NCBI GenBank assembly: GCA_015522385.1
Contig: WAMJ01000136.1
Location: 1 to 45,171, forward strand
Source: Candidatus Heimdallarchaeota archaeon
GTDB taxonomy: Archaea > Asgardarchaeota > Heimdallarchaeia > Heimdallarchaeales > Kariarchaeaceae
DNA length: 45,171 nt
Direction of reading: 5' to 3'
Below the pieces are notes generated by a model, which was given only the letters and a program-made list of their open reading frames with translations, was not told where the DNA came from and did not search any database. Positions 16,786-24,867 of this stretch are shown piece after piece (position 1 is the stretch's first letter; every line of letters begins with the position of its first letter). The translations under genes and the position numbers were made by a program.

Positions 16786-17616
16786 GTGATTGTATTGGAC
16801 GTTTACTCAATAGCAACTCAGAAGCCCATGTACTTAGGCCCTGAGGACACATTATTAGAAGCAGTTGAATTGATGGTTAAGCACAAGTTCAGGCGGATTC
16901 CCGTTGTCTATGTCGAGGCCAGCCAGGAGATAGAGGAACTGATAGGTATAGTCACCGCGAATGATGTGCTTGAGCTCACAGATGACCACGGACTCGACGT
17001 CCTCGACGCTCTCTTAGAGGAGGTCATGGTGCCCGAACCCATAGCAGTCATGAGGGAAGAGGATCTTGGGAGAGCCACAGAGATCATGGTGACCAACAAT
17101 TTCGGAGGTCTCCCGATCGTAAGTGACCAAATGAACACAATTGCTGGAATTGTCACAGAGCGAGATCTAGTCAAGGCCTTCGTGAAGTCAATCGCCGATG
17201 CCACCTTGTACGAATTCATGTCCCCTCCTTTGACTATGAGCATGAGTAGGGCGACTGTAGGCTCTGTCCTCAAAAAAATGCACAAGGAGCGGGCAAGTAG
17301 AATTGTCCTTACCGGCAAGGGCGGTAAGATCGAGGGTATAGTCACCAACTCTGATCTCCTTGTCCAGATCTACAACGCAAAGGTATCCTCCGAGGGTGAG
17401 AACCTTTGGAAGACACCGATTAAGGAGATCGCGACAAAGGAAGTGATAACGGTAAACATCAATGACTCCATGGCCAATGTCGCCAAATTCCTTCTTGAGA
17501 AGGGACTTGGTGGTGTGCCTGTCGTTGACGACGATGGCGAACTAGTTGGGATGTTCAGTGAGCGAGAGCTTCTGAATATGATCGGTACCTTCCAACTCTT
17601 CACTGAGTTCGAATGA
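16786..17616 (+). CDS. Four-CBS-domain protein
   Basis: A 276-residue cytosolic protein made only of four CBS repeats (about 1-70, 72-135, 140-200, 210-276), forming two Bateman modules. Typical elements are RRIPVV, GIVTANDVLELT, FGGLPIV, GIVTERDLVKA and GGVPVVDDDGELVGMFSEREL. CBS pairs bind adenine nucleotides or SAM and sense energy state; the target here is unknown. The GTG start is preceded by a TATA-like TTATTTTTATA (about 16741-16751). The Nudix gene begins 3 nt after the stop, so the two form an operon. Confidence 0.9.
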   Translation: MIVLDVYSIATQKPMYLGPEDTLLEAVELMVKHKFRRIPVVYVEASQEIEELIGIVTANDVLELTDDHGLDVLDALLEEVMVPEPIAVMREEDLGRATEIMVTNNFGGLPIVSDQMNTIAGIVTERDLVKAFVKSIADATLYEFMSPPLTMSMSRATVGSVLKKMHKERASRIVLTGKGGKIEGIVTNSDLLVQIYNAKVSSEGENLWKTPIKEIATKEVITVNINDSMANVAKFLLEKGLGGVPVVDDDGELVGMFSERELLNMIGTFQLFTEFE

Positions 17617-17619
17617 GGT

Positions 17620-18342
17620 ATGAACTTCCGAGATTACCTAGCTAAGAAGCAGTCCGAATTCTCTAATTTCGAGCTTCTAAAGTCGCATATCGCACGTTCA
17701 ATTAGTCTACGCAAGGAGAGACTGGTCGACCGGAAGTCCCGTAGCTTTAAGGGGGAAGCAGCAGTTCTTCTTTCTCTGGTACACCCAGAAATCGATCATG
17801 TTGACTTCAGCAAAATCTATATTCTATTGGAGAAACGATCTCCGAATCTCAGGCATAACCCTGGAGACATGGCCTTTCCTGGTGGAAAGATGGACCCTGA
17901 GGATGAGTCCCCTCTTCGCACTGCTCTCCGAGAGGCTCAAGAAGAGATCGGTCTTGACCCCACCGCTGCAGAATACGTAGGGTACTTGGACGAGTTTGTC
18001 TCCTCGTCCCAGCGGGTGGTTAGAACTGTAGTCTGTTGGATCCCCGAGCGGGTCAATGGATCATTGCCATTCCATGAGTACCTCTCGCAGAAATACAGAC
18101 CGTTGACGGAGGAGAGCGAAACCGTTGTCTCCGTACCTCTCGCACACCTGCTCAACCCAGTTAACTATTCCAGTACCCCCTACCTCCTACCAGATACCCA
18201 CCGGAGAAGGAGTGGATATATCAGGTATTTTGATATCTCCCCTTTCCTTCCTCACACTCACATCTGGGGACTTACCGCTACGATAATCCGACGATTCATA
18301 GATGTGGTATTCCCTGACAACCTCCTCCCCCATGAGCCTTAA
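17620..18342 (+). CDS. Nudix hydrolase, CoA pyrophosphatase type
   Basis: A 240-residue Nudix protein with the CoA-pyrophosphatase (NudL/NUDT7) signature: ILLEKRSPNLRHNPGDMAF just before the Nudix box, then GGKMDPEDESPLRTALREA with QEEIGL. The REAQEEIGL portion supplies the Mg-binding glutamates. Such enzymes split CoA and its derivatives into 3',5'-ADP and 4'-phosphopantetheine. The N-terminal 55 residues are helical and unassigned. It follows the CBS gene by 3 nt, which suggests nucleotide-sensing control of CoA turnover (inference). Confidence 0.9.
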   Translation: MNFRDYLAKKQSEFSNFELLKSHIARSISLRKERLVDRKSRSFKGEAAVLLSLVHPEIDHVDFSKIYILLEKRSPNLRHNPGDMAFPGGKMDPEDESPLRTALREAQEEIGLDPTAAEYVGYLDEFVSSSQRVVRTVVCWIPERVNGSLPFHEYLSQKYRPLTEESETVVSVPLAHLLNPVNYSSTPYLLPDTHRRRSGYIRYFDISPFLPHTHIWGLTATIIRRFIDVVFPDNLLPHEP

Positions 18343-18371
18343 CTTTTATTTTCCTAAAAGAGTTAATCTAC

Positions 18372-19409
18372 CTATTTCGGAACCCAGTCCTTGAGTATCT
18401 TCTCCCCTGTTGAGATGTATTCCTTCTTTATACTCCTGATCATTATGAGAAGTTCTGACTGCTGCTTGGGTTCTGGGAGGAGTTCCTCGAGTAACTTCCT
18501 ACCGTTCAGTATTGAACTGAGCCCGGCAGATGAGATATTGTATGATTCATCACCATCGGATTTCTGGATTTTGGAAATCAGCAGTCTGTTGTGGTATTCT
18601 TCATGAGCAGAGAGCATGTAGAACCCGTCATCTACCTTGAAAGATTCGGGATTGTGCATCGATCTCGTGAACTCGTCAAGAGCATTCTTGTTCGGGTGGA
18701 AGACATTTCTGGATATTATGCCCCTGAGGAAGGCTTGGGCCGAGTACTCAACCTCGATGATGTCGAACGGGATGATGGCGATCTTCTCGTTCAAGGTAGC
18801 GTTGTCGAGGTTACCACTGAAGATGGAGGGTGCATTGAGGACCTTCTCTGTCAGCTCCACAGGAAGGATGATCACATTAATAACTCTGACATTTGTGATA
18901 TAGTTCCCCGGGTCTAGACTGAATTCGGTGTACAGTATCCCCGGGCCACTAATTAGCGTGTAACTCTTCCCGAGCTTGTCTGTGACAACCTCTATCGATC
19001 TGTTTAGCATGACCACAGTATCTTTCCTAACATCGATAACTGGTCGATTAAGGTAGAACCCCAGCACCTTCTTCCCGATGAGGTTGCTCCATGAGGGTAT
19101 GACAACCAGAGACTTGAGGTTCTTCTCCTTGATCTCCTTGAGCCTGACATCCTTCAAGGATTTCTTGATTTGTTTTATCTCTTCCTCAAGTTGCTCAACA
19201 ATCTTCTGCTTGTCTTCTACAAACTGCCTCTTCGGAAGTTCGTGATCGGTCATGAAGGAGAACATTTCCCTGACCTTGAACCTACCGAGTTCAAGCTCAT
19301 CAAACGTGGCATCTGTCGAGTAATATTCAATGAGAATCTGAAGCATCTCGATAGTTGTTTGTGCCTTTTTGTATTCATCAGTGTTCTCGACATCTAAACT
19401 CAACTGCAA
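18372..19409 (-). CDS. Unknown protein with coiled-coil N-terminal part
   Basis: A 345-residue soluble protein that I do not recognise. Residues about 60-95 form a charged coiled coil (VEQLEEEIKQIKKSLKDV). Residues 100-200 are beta-rich (LIGKKVLGFYLNRPVIDV), faintly PRC-barrel-like. The rest is mixed. There is no signal peptide or TM helix. The start is TTG; a second TTG at 19403 has a better placed GGTGA, so the exact start is uncertain. It is divergent from the SNARE-like gene with about 60-150 nt between starts, and a shared TATA-like CATATAAAA lies between them. Confidence 0.8.
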   Translation of the reverse strand: MQLSLDVENTDEYKKAQTTIEMLQILIEYYSTDATFDELELGRFKVREMFSFMTDHELPKRQFVEDKQKIVEQLEEEIKQIKKSLKDVRLKEIKEKNLKSLVVIPSWSNLIGKKVLGFYLNRPVIDVRKDTVVMLNRSIEVVTDKLGKSYTLISGPGILYTEFSLDPGNYITNVRVINVIILPVELTEKVLNAPSIFSGNLDNATLNEKIAIIPFDIIEVEYSAQAFLRGIISRNVFHPNKNALDEFTRSMHNPESFKVDDGFYMLSAHEEYHNRLLISKIQKSDGDESYNISSAGLSSILNGRKLLEELLPEPKQQSELLIMIRSIKKEYISTGEKILKDWVPK

Positions 19410-19445
19410 TCACCGCAACTCAACAGACAGTCCTTCTCAAACTCA

Positions 19446-19452
19446 TATAAAA
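19446..19452 (+). promoter_or_regulatory. TATA box for the SNARE-like gene
   Basis: TATAAAA lies 24 nt before an in-frame GTG (19470) and 117 nt before the ATG (19563). It supports transcription of the SNARE-like gene from its own promoter and leaves the start codon open. Confidence 0.4.
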
Positions 19453-19562
19453 CTGTTGTAACAATTGAAGTGCAAAGTGAAGAAAAAATACTCGGATTCT
19501 GGTTTCCTAAACTAACCATCCAAAGGCGTATCTTCAAATACTTCCACAATAGTAAATTATAC

Positions 19563-20285
19563 ATGGGAGACCAGAAAAGAGAGCACAAAAAGCAAAAAAG
19601 GAGCTTGAGGGACAGGTTCAAGAAAAAACCCCAGACCGACGAATTGGTCAGTGAGACGATCAAGGAGTTGAAAGACATTGTCGGGGGGATGAAGGAAGTC
19701 TTTTCCGAGTTCGACAAGGGATACGAGGCTCAGCTCGAAGAAGAGCGTTCGGTGTGGGAGAAGATGCAGGCCAAGTTTCCATCATTTCTTCAGTTCAGCA
19801 ACTCTCTGAAGACCGAGGAACGCCGGAAAAACAGAATCAAGAGCAACAAGGAGAATCTTGATATGCTACAGGACAGCCTGGCCAAGCTGGAGATGGTTCT
19901 TACATCCTCGCAGAACAACATAGAGGCTATGGAGACAGAGTATGTCCAGGCCCTCATGCCCGAGGCAGGATCGGACAAGCAGGCTATAAAGGAGCTGGAA
20001 GCCAAGATGGAGCAGATGGAGGGAAACATTGCGGAGGCCATGCAGCACCTGTCCGGTCAAATTCGACTGATCAAGAGTGCCATGGACAACATGGCGGGTC
20101 AGTTGGATGAGCAAGGAGTGGTTCTCGAGGGGATTGACGGCAAGATTGATGTCCTCGATACCAAGTTAGATAAGGCTCAGGAACTTATCAAGAAAGTCTC
20201 GAGGCAGATCACCAACGGTCGGGTTCTCTTTCTCTTCGGTTTCATCACTGTTACTGGTGTGTTCTTGGCCAACATGCTGAATTAG
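19563..20285 (+). CDS. SNARE-like tail-anchored coiled-coil protein (Q-type)
   Basis: A 240-residue protein: basic N-terminus, helical segments (about 25-150), a SNARE-type coiled coil (about 158-214) and one C-terminal TM helix (about 221-239) with a single residue after it. Glutamine 184 (codon 20112-20114) takes the zero-layer place. Layers -7 to -1 are Met, Leu, Ile, Ile, Met, Met, Leu and layers +1 to +8 are Leu, Ile, Ile, Leu, Leu, Ala, Ile, Val, at the exact eukaryotic 3/4 spacing. LDEQG around the zero layer matches the Qb helix of SNAP-25. SNARE proteins have been reported from Heimdallarchaeota. An in-frame GTG at 19470 would add 31 residues. Fusion activity is untested. Confidence 0.85.
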   Translation: MGDQKREHKKQKRSLRDRFKKKPQTDELVSETIKELKDIVGGMKEVFSEFDKGYEAQLEEERSVWEKMQAKFPSFLQFSNSLKTEERRKNRIKSNKENLDMLQDSLAKLEMVLTSSQNNIEAMETEYVQALMPEAGSDKQAIKELEAKMEQMEGNIAEAMQHLSGQIRLIKSAMDNMAGQLDEQGVVLEGIDGKIDVLDTKLDKAQELIKKVSRQITNGRVLFLFGFITVTGVFLANMLN

Positions 20286-20785
20286 CCTTCTGACTCCTCT
20301 ACTTCATCTTCAATTATCTCTTCTGCCTTCTCTACCTCCTTCAGAACCTGCTCGTGAACAAGACTGACCTTCGTGTCCACGACCCCATTCACCAACCTAA
20401 TCTGCTCCAGAACGACTCCTCCAAGCTCCTTCACATTGTGTGTACGGAGTAGACAGATGATCTCGTAGTCTGATCCCAGTAAGGTCGACACCGACTTCAC
20501 CCCCTTGATCTTAGCCACATTCTCCGCTATCTGCCTAATGGTATTCTCCGCAGACTCTTCTACCGAGATCATGCAGTAGGCTGTGACCTCCATCCCAATC
20601 ATCTCGGGGTCTAAGATAACCGTATAACTCTGAATGACTCCCCTGTCTATTAACCTCCTTATCCTGTTGTACAGCGTCGAAGACGACTCTCCAAGAATAC
20701 CTCCGAGCGCTCTTGTCGATAGCGTGGAGTCCTTCATTAGCTCCCTGAGGATTTTTCTATCCAGTTCATCAACTGTAGATGCCAT
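20282..20785 (-). CDS. Lrp/AsnC-family transcriptional regulator
   Basis: A 167-residue Lrp-type regulator. The N-terminal winged HTH (about 7-60: LDRKILRELMKDSTLSTRAL, GESSSTLYNRIRRLIDRGVI) is followed by the RAM ligand-binding domain (YCMISVEE, VKSVSTLLGSDYEIICLLR). Lrp proteins bind DNA as multimers and respond to amino acids or other small ligands. The acidic tail (EEIIEDEVEESEG) is unusual. Its 3' end overlaps the SNARE-like gene's 3' end by 4 nt (convergent), so antisense interference is possible. Confidence 0.93.
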   Translation of the reverse strand: MASTVDELDRKILRELMKDSTLSTRALGGILGESSSTLYNRIRRLIDRGVIQSYTVILDPEMIGMEVTAYCMISVEESAENTIRQIAENVAKIKGVKSVSTLLGSDYEIICLLRTHNVKELGGVVLEQIRLVNGVVDTKVSLVHEQVLKEVEKAEEIIEDEVEESEG

Positions 20786-20888
20786 GACCTTTCTGAGAAC
20801 ATCGTGTTAATAAACCTATCAAAAAAACAGGGCATTCTTGATCATATGTGCCTGAATCTCGCATGATAATGATCTTTTTCCCCTAGTT

Positions 20889-22253
20889 TTAGAAATCATA
20901 CCCTAGAAGGGAGTTCCGCTCTTGCACCCATGCGGGAAGCTCTTTCTCATCCTTAGGATAGCGTCCATAGAGCTCATTCACAGCAGCTATGCCCTTCTGG
21001 AACTTGACAACCTCTCCGATAAGTCCAATGTGAGGGAACAGTCTCAATGCCTTCTTGATTTTGTCCAATCCAGAGATCTTCAGTTCCTCACCCCGGACGA
21101 TCCTGTCCATCTCCTCATCGGTGATAAATTTCTTCGTAATAAGACGTTCCAGCCCCTTACTCCCGATGTTCTCAAGGAATACTCGCATCAGGTAGGCGTT
21201 CGCATGCTTAGGACCTATGTGGTCCATAATCCTGAGGTTGTAACCCCAGAGAGCTGCCTTGTCCCGTCGATCCTTCTTAAGAGCGTCGACGATGGCCTCT
21301 GCTGCGTACAGTGCGGACTCAAGAGCGGGACCATGTCCCTCAGCAGTCGTGGGATGAACCATGCACGCTGCATCTCCCACTATCACCCCTCCGTTGAAGA
21401 CGTTGCTATCGAAAGGTATCCTGATGGGGATTTGTCCTCCTCCAGACTTGATCACCTCGAAATCTGTCAGACCCAACTGTTCCATGTATCTCCTGTACTC
21501 CTTCTTGAGTGAAGGCATATTCTTCTCAGACTTTAGCCAACCGATCCCAAGGTTCAGACTCCCTTCTCCCTTGGAGAAAACCCAGACATATCCTGGTATG
21601 GGCAAATCGTGCGGGTACCAGAGGACGATCTCATTCATCCATCTGTGCGGTTTATCTAGTTTAACGATCTCCCTATATGTGGGCCATACCATGTCGTCTG
21701 GAAGATCTTTCGAGATATACTCCCCACGGATATTGTCTGGTAACAACCTCCGGACCGTCGCGTATGCGCCGCTGGCGTCAACGACAAACTTCGATCTTAT
21801 TGAGCGTTTCTCTCCACTGACTCGGTCGATGTACCTAACTCCTGAGACATACTGATCATCTATTATCAATTCCCTGACAGGGCTCTGTGCTCTGATCTCG
21901 ACGCCAGACTCCTTGGCCATCTTGAGAAGCCTTTGCCCGTAGTTCAACCTATCGGTCACGTAGCCAGGGGCAGTGAGTCTGATCTTTGTGTCAATCCCTC
22001 CCGCTGCAATGCTCATGGTCTTAATCTCATCCGAGACCTCATCCCCTTCAGGTAAATCAATGCCCAACCTCCTGCTGAGGAGCTCCGCGGTTGCGAAGTC
22101 CAAAGCGTCCCCGCAGGTCTTGTCACCTATGCTCTCCACCTTCTTCTTATCCAAGAGGATGACCTTGAACCCAGCCTTAGCCACAGCATATGAGACTATC
22201 ACCCCAGCCGGTCCACCACCGACCACGACAACATCGGAATCGAATTCTACCAT
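20889..22253 (-). CDS. Geranylgeranyl reductase-family FAD-dependent oxidoreductase
   Basis: A 454-residue flavoprotein of the GGR family, which in archaea saturates isoprenoid chains of membrane lipids or their precursors. VVVVGGGPAGVIVSYAVAKA is the FAD dinucleotide-binding motif, DKTCGDAL the conserved Cys-containing motif, and GVIVGDAACMVHPTTAEGHG the second FAD motif. I chose ATG 22253 because GGGAG lies immediately upstream; the in-frame extension to 22298 reads through it. A minus-strand TATA-like element at 22326-22333 fits a start near 22300. Divergent from tfb. Another substrate within the family is possible. Confidence 0.88.
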   Translation of the reverse strand: MVEFDSDVVVVGGGPAGVIVSYAVAKAGFKVILLDKKKVESIGDKTCGDALDFATAELLSRRLGIDLPEGDEVSDEIKTMSIAAGGIDTKIRLTAPGYVTDRLNYGQRLLKMAKESGVEIRAQSPVRELIIDDQYVSGVRYIDRVSGEKRSIRSKFVVDASGAYATVRRLLPDNIRGEYISKDLPDDMVWPTYREIVKLDKPHRWMNEIVLWYPHDLPIPGYVWVFSKGEGSLNLGIGWLKSEKNMPSLKKEYRRYMEQLGLTDFEVIKSGGGQIPIRIPFDSNVFNGGVIVGDAACMVHPTTAEGHGPALESALYAAEAIVDALKKDRRDKAALWGYNLRIMDHIGPKHANAYLMRVFLENIGSKGLERLITKKFITDEEMDRIVRGEELKISGLDKIKKALRLFPHIGLIGEVVKFQKGIAAVNELYGRYPKDEKELPAWVQERNSLLGYDF

Positions 22254-22344
22254 AGTCTCCCTCTCCCAAATCTGAATTGATAAGGTTTGTCTAAGCACAG
22301 GGGAGAGGGATGCTCCTGTGTGGCTATTATATAGCTGAAATTAG

Positions 22345-22354
22345 ATGTACCTCT
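22345..22354. repeat. Direct repeat ATGTACCTCT, copy 1
   Basis: ATGTACCTCT, followed by a GGTG-rich, AT-rich stretch. The same decamer recurs at 22441-22450. This copy lies about 12 bp upstream of the minus-strand TATA box of the GGR gene. Confidence 0.5.
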
Positions 22355-22412
22355 GTAGTGGTGATAATTTTTTGGAAAATTTTGATTCATCCATGGGTTT
22401 TAGCGCGCTAGG

Positions 22413-22421
22413 TTTATATAT
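22413..22421 (+). promoter_or_regulatory. TATA box of tfb
   Basis: TTATATATG (within TTTATATATG) predicts transcription from about 22440 and a tfb leader near 45 nt that contains the inverted repeats at 22451-22486. Confidence 0.5.
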
Positions 22422-22440
22422 GCAATTGGGATATAAGTAT

Positions 22441-22450
22441 ATGTACCTCT
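22441..22450. repeat. Direct repeat ATGTACCTCT, copy 2
   Basis: Second copy of the decamer seen at 22345-22354. It lies at the predicted tfb transcription start and directly abuts the ACTGGTGGTA inverted repeat. Confidence 0.5.
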
Positions 22451-22486
22451 ACTGGTGGTAGTAATAATATTACCACCAGTGGTGGT
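22451..22486 (+). promoter_or_regulatory. Overlapping inverted repeats in the tfb leader
   Basis: ACTGGTGGTA (22451-22460) pairs perfectly with TACCACCAGT (22471-22480) across a 10-nt spacer. The second arm can instead pair with GGTGGT (22481-22486): ACCACCAGTGGTGGT is a perfect 15-nt palindrome with one central base. The last arm abuts the tfb start codon at 22487. The set may be an operator, or two mutually exclusive RNA hairpins controlling translation. Confidence 0.55.
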
Positions 22487-23461
22487 ATGGTTGTGATGAG
22501 AATGGATAACGTATGCAGCGAATGTGGTTCAAAGTCCCTAGTGGAAGAATACAGAGAAGGAACAATCGTCTGCTCAAACTGTGGTCTGATTGTCGATAGG
22601 ATTATCGATACAGGATCTGAGGTTAGGGCATATGATCAAGGAAGTAGAAACAGCAAGGAGAGGACTGGTGCTCCCATCAATAATCTCAGGGCCGATTACG
22701 GGTTGACCACTGAGATTAGTGACGTGAGTAGAGATGCTTTTGGCGGTGTGATTTCCTCCAAGATGAGGTACCAGATGAGGAGGCTCAGATGGCTTAACGC
22801 CAGAACATCCAAGTCCGAGATCAGGAACCTTAGGGTGGCTCTCAGGGAATTAAAGAGGCTCGCGTCCTCTCTCCAGCTGTCACAAGAGACCTCGTCAACG
22901 GCTTCTATGTATTACAGAAAGGCCCTAAAGGCTAAGCTGATCAGGGGTAGGTCAATCAACTCGATGGTCGCGGCAGCGGTCTACCTCGCAGCTAGGAAGC
23001 ACAACTTCGCTATCGTGATCAAGGATCTAGAAGAGGTATCTGCTACATCTAGGAAGATCATCGCGAGGTGCATGAGGGTGTACATGCAGGAACTCCAGAT
23101 TAAGCCAGAGCCCACCACTGCAGAGTCAATGCTCTGGAGGCTGACCAGTAAGCTCGACATCACTCCCAGGACACAGAAGGAAGCTCTAGCTATTGTAAGA
23201 GAGGTCAGGGCGAAGAAACTGGATATGGGTAAATCACCGATGTCAATCGCTGCTGCGGCTGTATATCTTGCCTGCCTCAGAACCGGTGAGAGAAGGACAC
23301 AGCAGATGGTCGCAGACGCTGCACTCACCACCCCTGTCACCCTCAGAAACAGGTTCAGGGAGATCTCACAGTCACTGACTATCAACGTTGAGGTCAGGAG
23401 GGGTGCGGCAGCCACTCCAGTCTATTTCAGAACTCCGTACAAGATTGACGACGAAGAGTAA
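22487..23461 (+). CDS. tfb: Transcription initiation factor B (TFIIB homologue)
   Basis: A 324-residue archaeal TFB, which bridges TBP-bound promoter DNA and RNA polymerase. The N-terminal zinc ribbon has CSEC and CSNC pairs (about 10-35), then a B-reader/linker region. Two cyclin-fold repeats follow (about 125-215 and 220-310), with the signature GRSINSMVAAAVYLAAR and its second copy GKSPMSIAAAAVYLACL. The tail is acidic. ATGs at 22487, 22496 and 22502 are all possible starts. The leader carries overlapping inverted repeats that may mediate autoregulation. Confidence 0.96.
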   Translation: MVVMRMDNVCSECGSKSLVEEYREGTIVCSNCGLIVDRIIDTGSEVRAYDQGSRNSKERTGAPINNLRADYGLTTEISDVSRDAFGGVISSKMRYQMRRLRWLNARTSKSEIRNLRVALRELKRLASSLQLSQETSSTASMYYRKALKAKLIRGRSINSMVAAAVYLAARKHNFAIVIKDLEEVSATSRKIIARCMRVYMQELQIKPEPTTAESMLWRLTSKLDITPRTQKEALAIVREVRAKKLDMGKSPMSIAAAAVYLACLRTGERRTQQMVADAALTTPVTLRNRFREISQSLTINVEVRRGAAATPVYFRTPYKIDDEE

Positions 23462-23490
23462 ATTATCGTTATATCCACTCATCCATTCTC

Positions 23491-24285
23491 TCAGGCGAGG
23501 TCTTTCCATATACCTCGCCATTTCTCGTGATACTCCACCCCTATACCATATCTACCCATCTCCTTAGCCACCCTAACGACCTGTCCAGACCCTGCATAGG
23601 GATCCAGCACTATGTCTCCAGGGCATGACCACAGCTCTAGTACACGCCTGACCATCTCGTCCGGGAAGGTAGAATAGACTCTGGTGTAACTCCTGATATC
23701 CTTCCTGTCAGAGTCCCTCGGGAATCTCCAGACGGATGGGATCTCCACTGACTCCCCGCAAATTTTAGCTTCTCCTTCCTTGCGGAAGATCAGAAGCTGA
23801 TCGTGCTTCTGCCGGACGAATGTCTGGGGGATGTCGAGAAGGTGCCGTCCCTTGTAGAGGTACTTATCCTTCTCCCAGATAACCTCGGAGTGGAAGTACC
23901 ATCCTGTCCTGATACATCTCTTGGTAATGTCTGCAGGGATGGTAAAGAGGTCGAGTGCGACATTCCCTTCCTCCCTTGGCGCTGAACTTGTGTCAATAGC
24001 TAATATCCCACCAGGTGTGGTCACCCTAAGAACCTCGGCCATTACCCCCTCGATATGATCGATGTACTCATCGTAATCCTTCCATCCGAACTCTGGAGTT
24101 CCATCCCTCTCTACGTACAGGTTGTCGTCGTAGACAGGTGGAGATGTGAGAGTGAGGCTGATTGTAGTCTCTGGGATGTTGTCATGTATCCATTGAGGGG
24201 ACTCTCCCACATGCACTTTGTTGAAAAGATCGGTGAATACCACATTATGGTTCGGGTTGGAGGAGAATAAGAATTCTTCTCTCAT
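23491..24285 (-). CDS. DNA methyltransferase (N4-cytosine/N6-adenine type), orphan
   Basis: A 264-residue beta-class-type DNA methylase in which the catalytic motif precedes the SAM motif. Motif IV reads LTSPPVYDDNLY (residues 46-56), with Val after SPP where Tyr, Phe or Trp is normal and a Tyr one position later. The C-terminal SAM motif is VLDPYAGSGQVVRVAKEMGR with YGIGVEY. It would methylate an exocyclic amino group in a specific DNA site. There is no restriction endonuclease beside it. Its ATG overlaps the stop of the upstream PAP2 gene by 4 nt. Confidence 0.88.
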   Translation of the reverse strand: MREEFLFSSNPNHNVVFTDLFNKVHVGESPQWIHDNIPETTISLTLTSPPVYDDNLYVERDGTPEFGWKDYDEYIDHIEGVMAEVLRVTTPGGILAIDTSSAPREEGNVALDLFTIPADITKRCIRTGWYFHSEVIWEKDKYLYKGRHLLDIPQTFVRQKHDQLLIFRKEGEAKICGESVEIPSVWRFPRDSDRKDIRSYTRVYSTFPDEMVRRVLELWSCPGDIVLDPYAGSGQVVRVAKEMGRYGIGVEYHEKWRGIWKDLA

Positions 24286-24803
24286 ACGAACATGCTGATC
24301 ATCGTTGTAAAGAACCCATGGCTGAAGATGGAGAAAAAAAACCCGCCCAAGAACCCAAAGAGTACATCCCCCATGTAGTGGTGAAGTTGGGCGACACGAG
24401 ACACACAGATAAACACTCCCCAGAAGAGGAAGATACTCCCTAACGGTCCACTGAGTACGGACACTGCCACAATCACCCCCGCCCTCGTTGCGTGTCCCGA
24501 AGGAAAGCTGAAATTGTCGTAGTAGTGTGCGACCTCCTTAGGAGTAGGACTTGGTGGACGCTCACGGGCTACTAGGGGTTTGACGACCATCATCACCAAT
24601 GTGATGAGGACGATCTGCACGGTCTGTACAACAATCTGTACTGGTGAAATTGAGATGAGGAACTGCACGATGACGACGATTGCATACCCCGTCTGCGATC
24701 CAGAGAATTCCAGCGCCTTCCACCATCTGCTCTCCGTGTAATTCCCAAATGTGCTGTGTACTTTCTGAGTGATCCTCTCGTCCCAAATTCCAATGCGATT
24801 CAT
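24282..24803 (-). CDS. PAP2-superfamily membrane phosphatase
   Basis: A 173-residue membrane protein with the three phosphatidic acid phosphatase 2 signatures: KPLVARERP (KX6RP), FSFPSGHAT (PSGH) and SRVAQLHHYMGD (SRX5HX3D). About five TM helices. It dephosphorylates lipid phosphates or isoprenyl pyrophosphates, probably at the outer membrane face. I chose the ATG at 24803; an in-frame TTG at 24821 would add six residues. It is co-transcribed with the methyltransferase gene (4-nt overlap). Confidence 0.9.
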   Translation of the reverse strand: MNRIGIWDERITQKVHSTFGNYTESRWWKALEFSGSQTGYAIVVIVQFLISISPVQIVVQTVQIVLITLVMMVVKPLVARERPPSPTPKEVAHYYDNFSFPSGHATRAGVIVAVSVLSGPLGSIFLFWGVFICVSRVAQLHHYMGDVLFGFLGGFFFSIFSHGFFTTMISMFV

Positions 24804-24867
24804 TCTCTTGCTGTCAGTCAACTGAAGAGAACTAAGGTTTTAAGTTATTCAATTCCCAACATTTCAT

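Noticed and set aside
21361..21855. 164-codon and other long frames antisense to the GGR-family gene
   Set aside because: Shadow frames of a well-supported flavoprotein gene.
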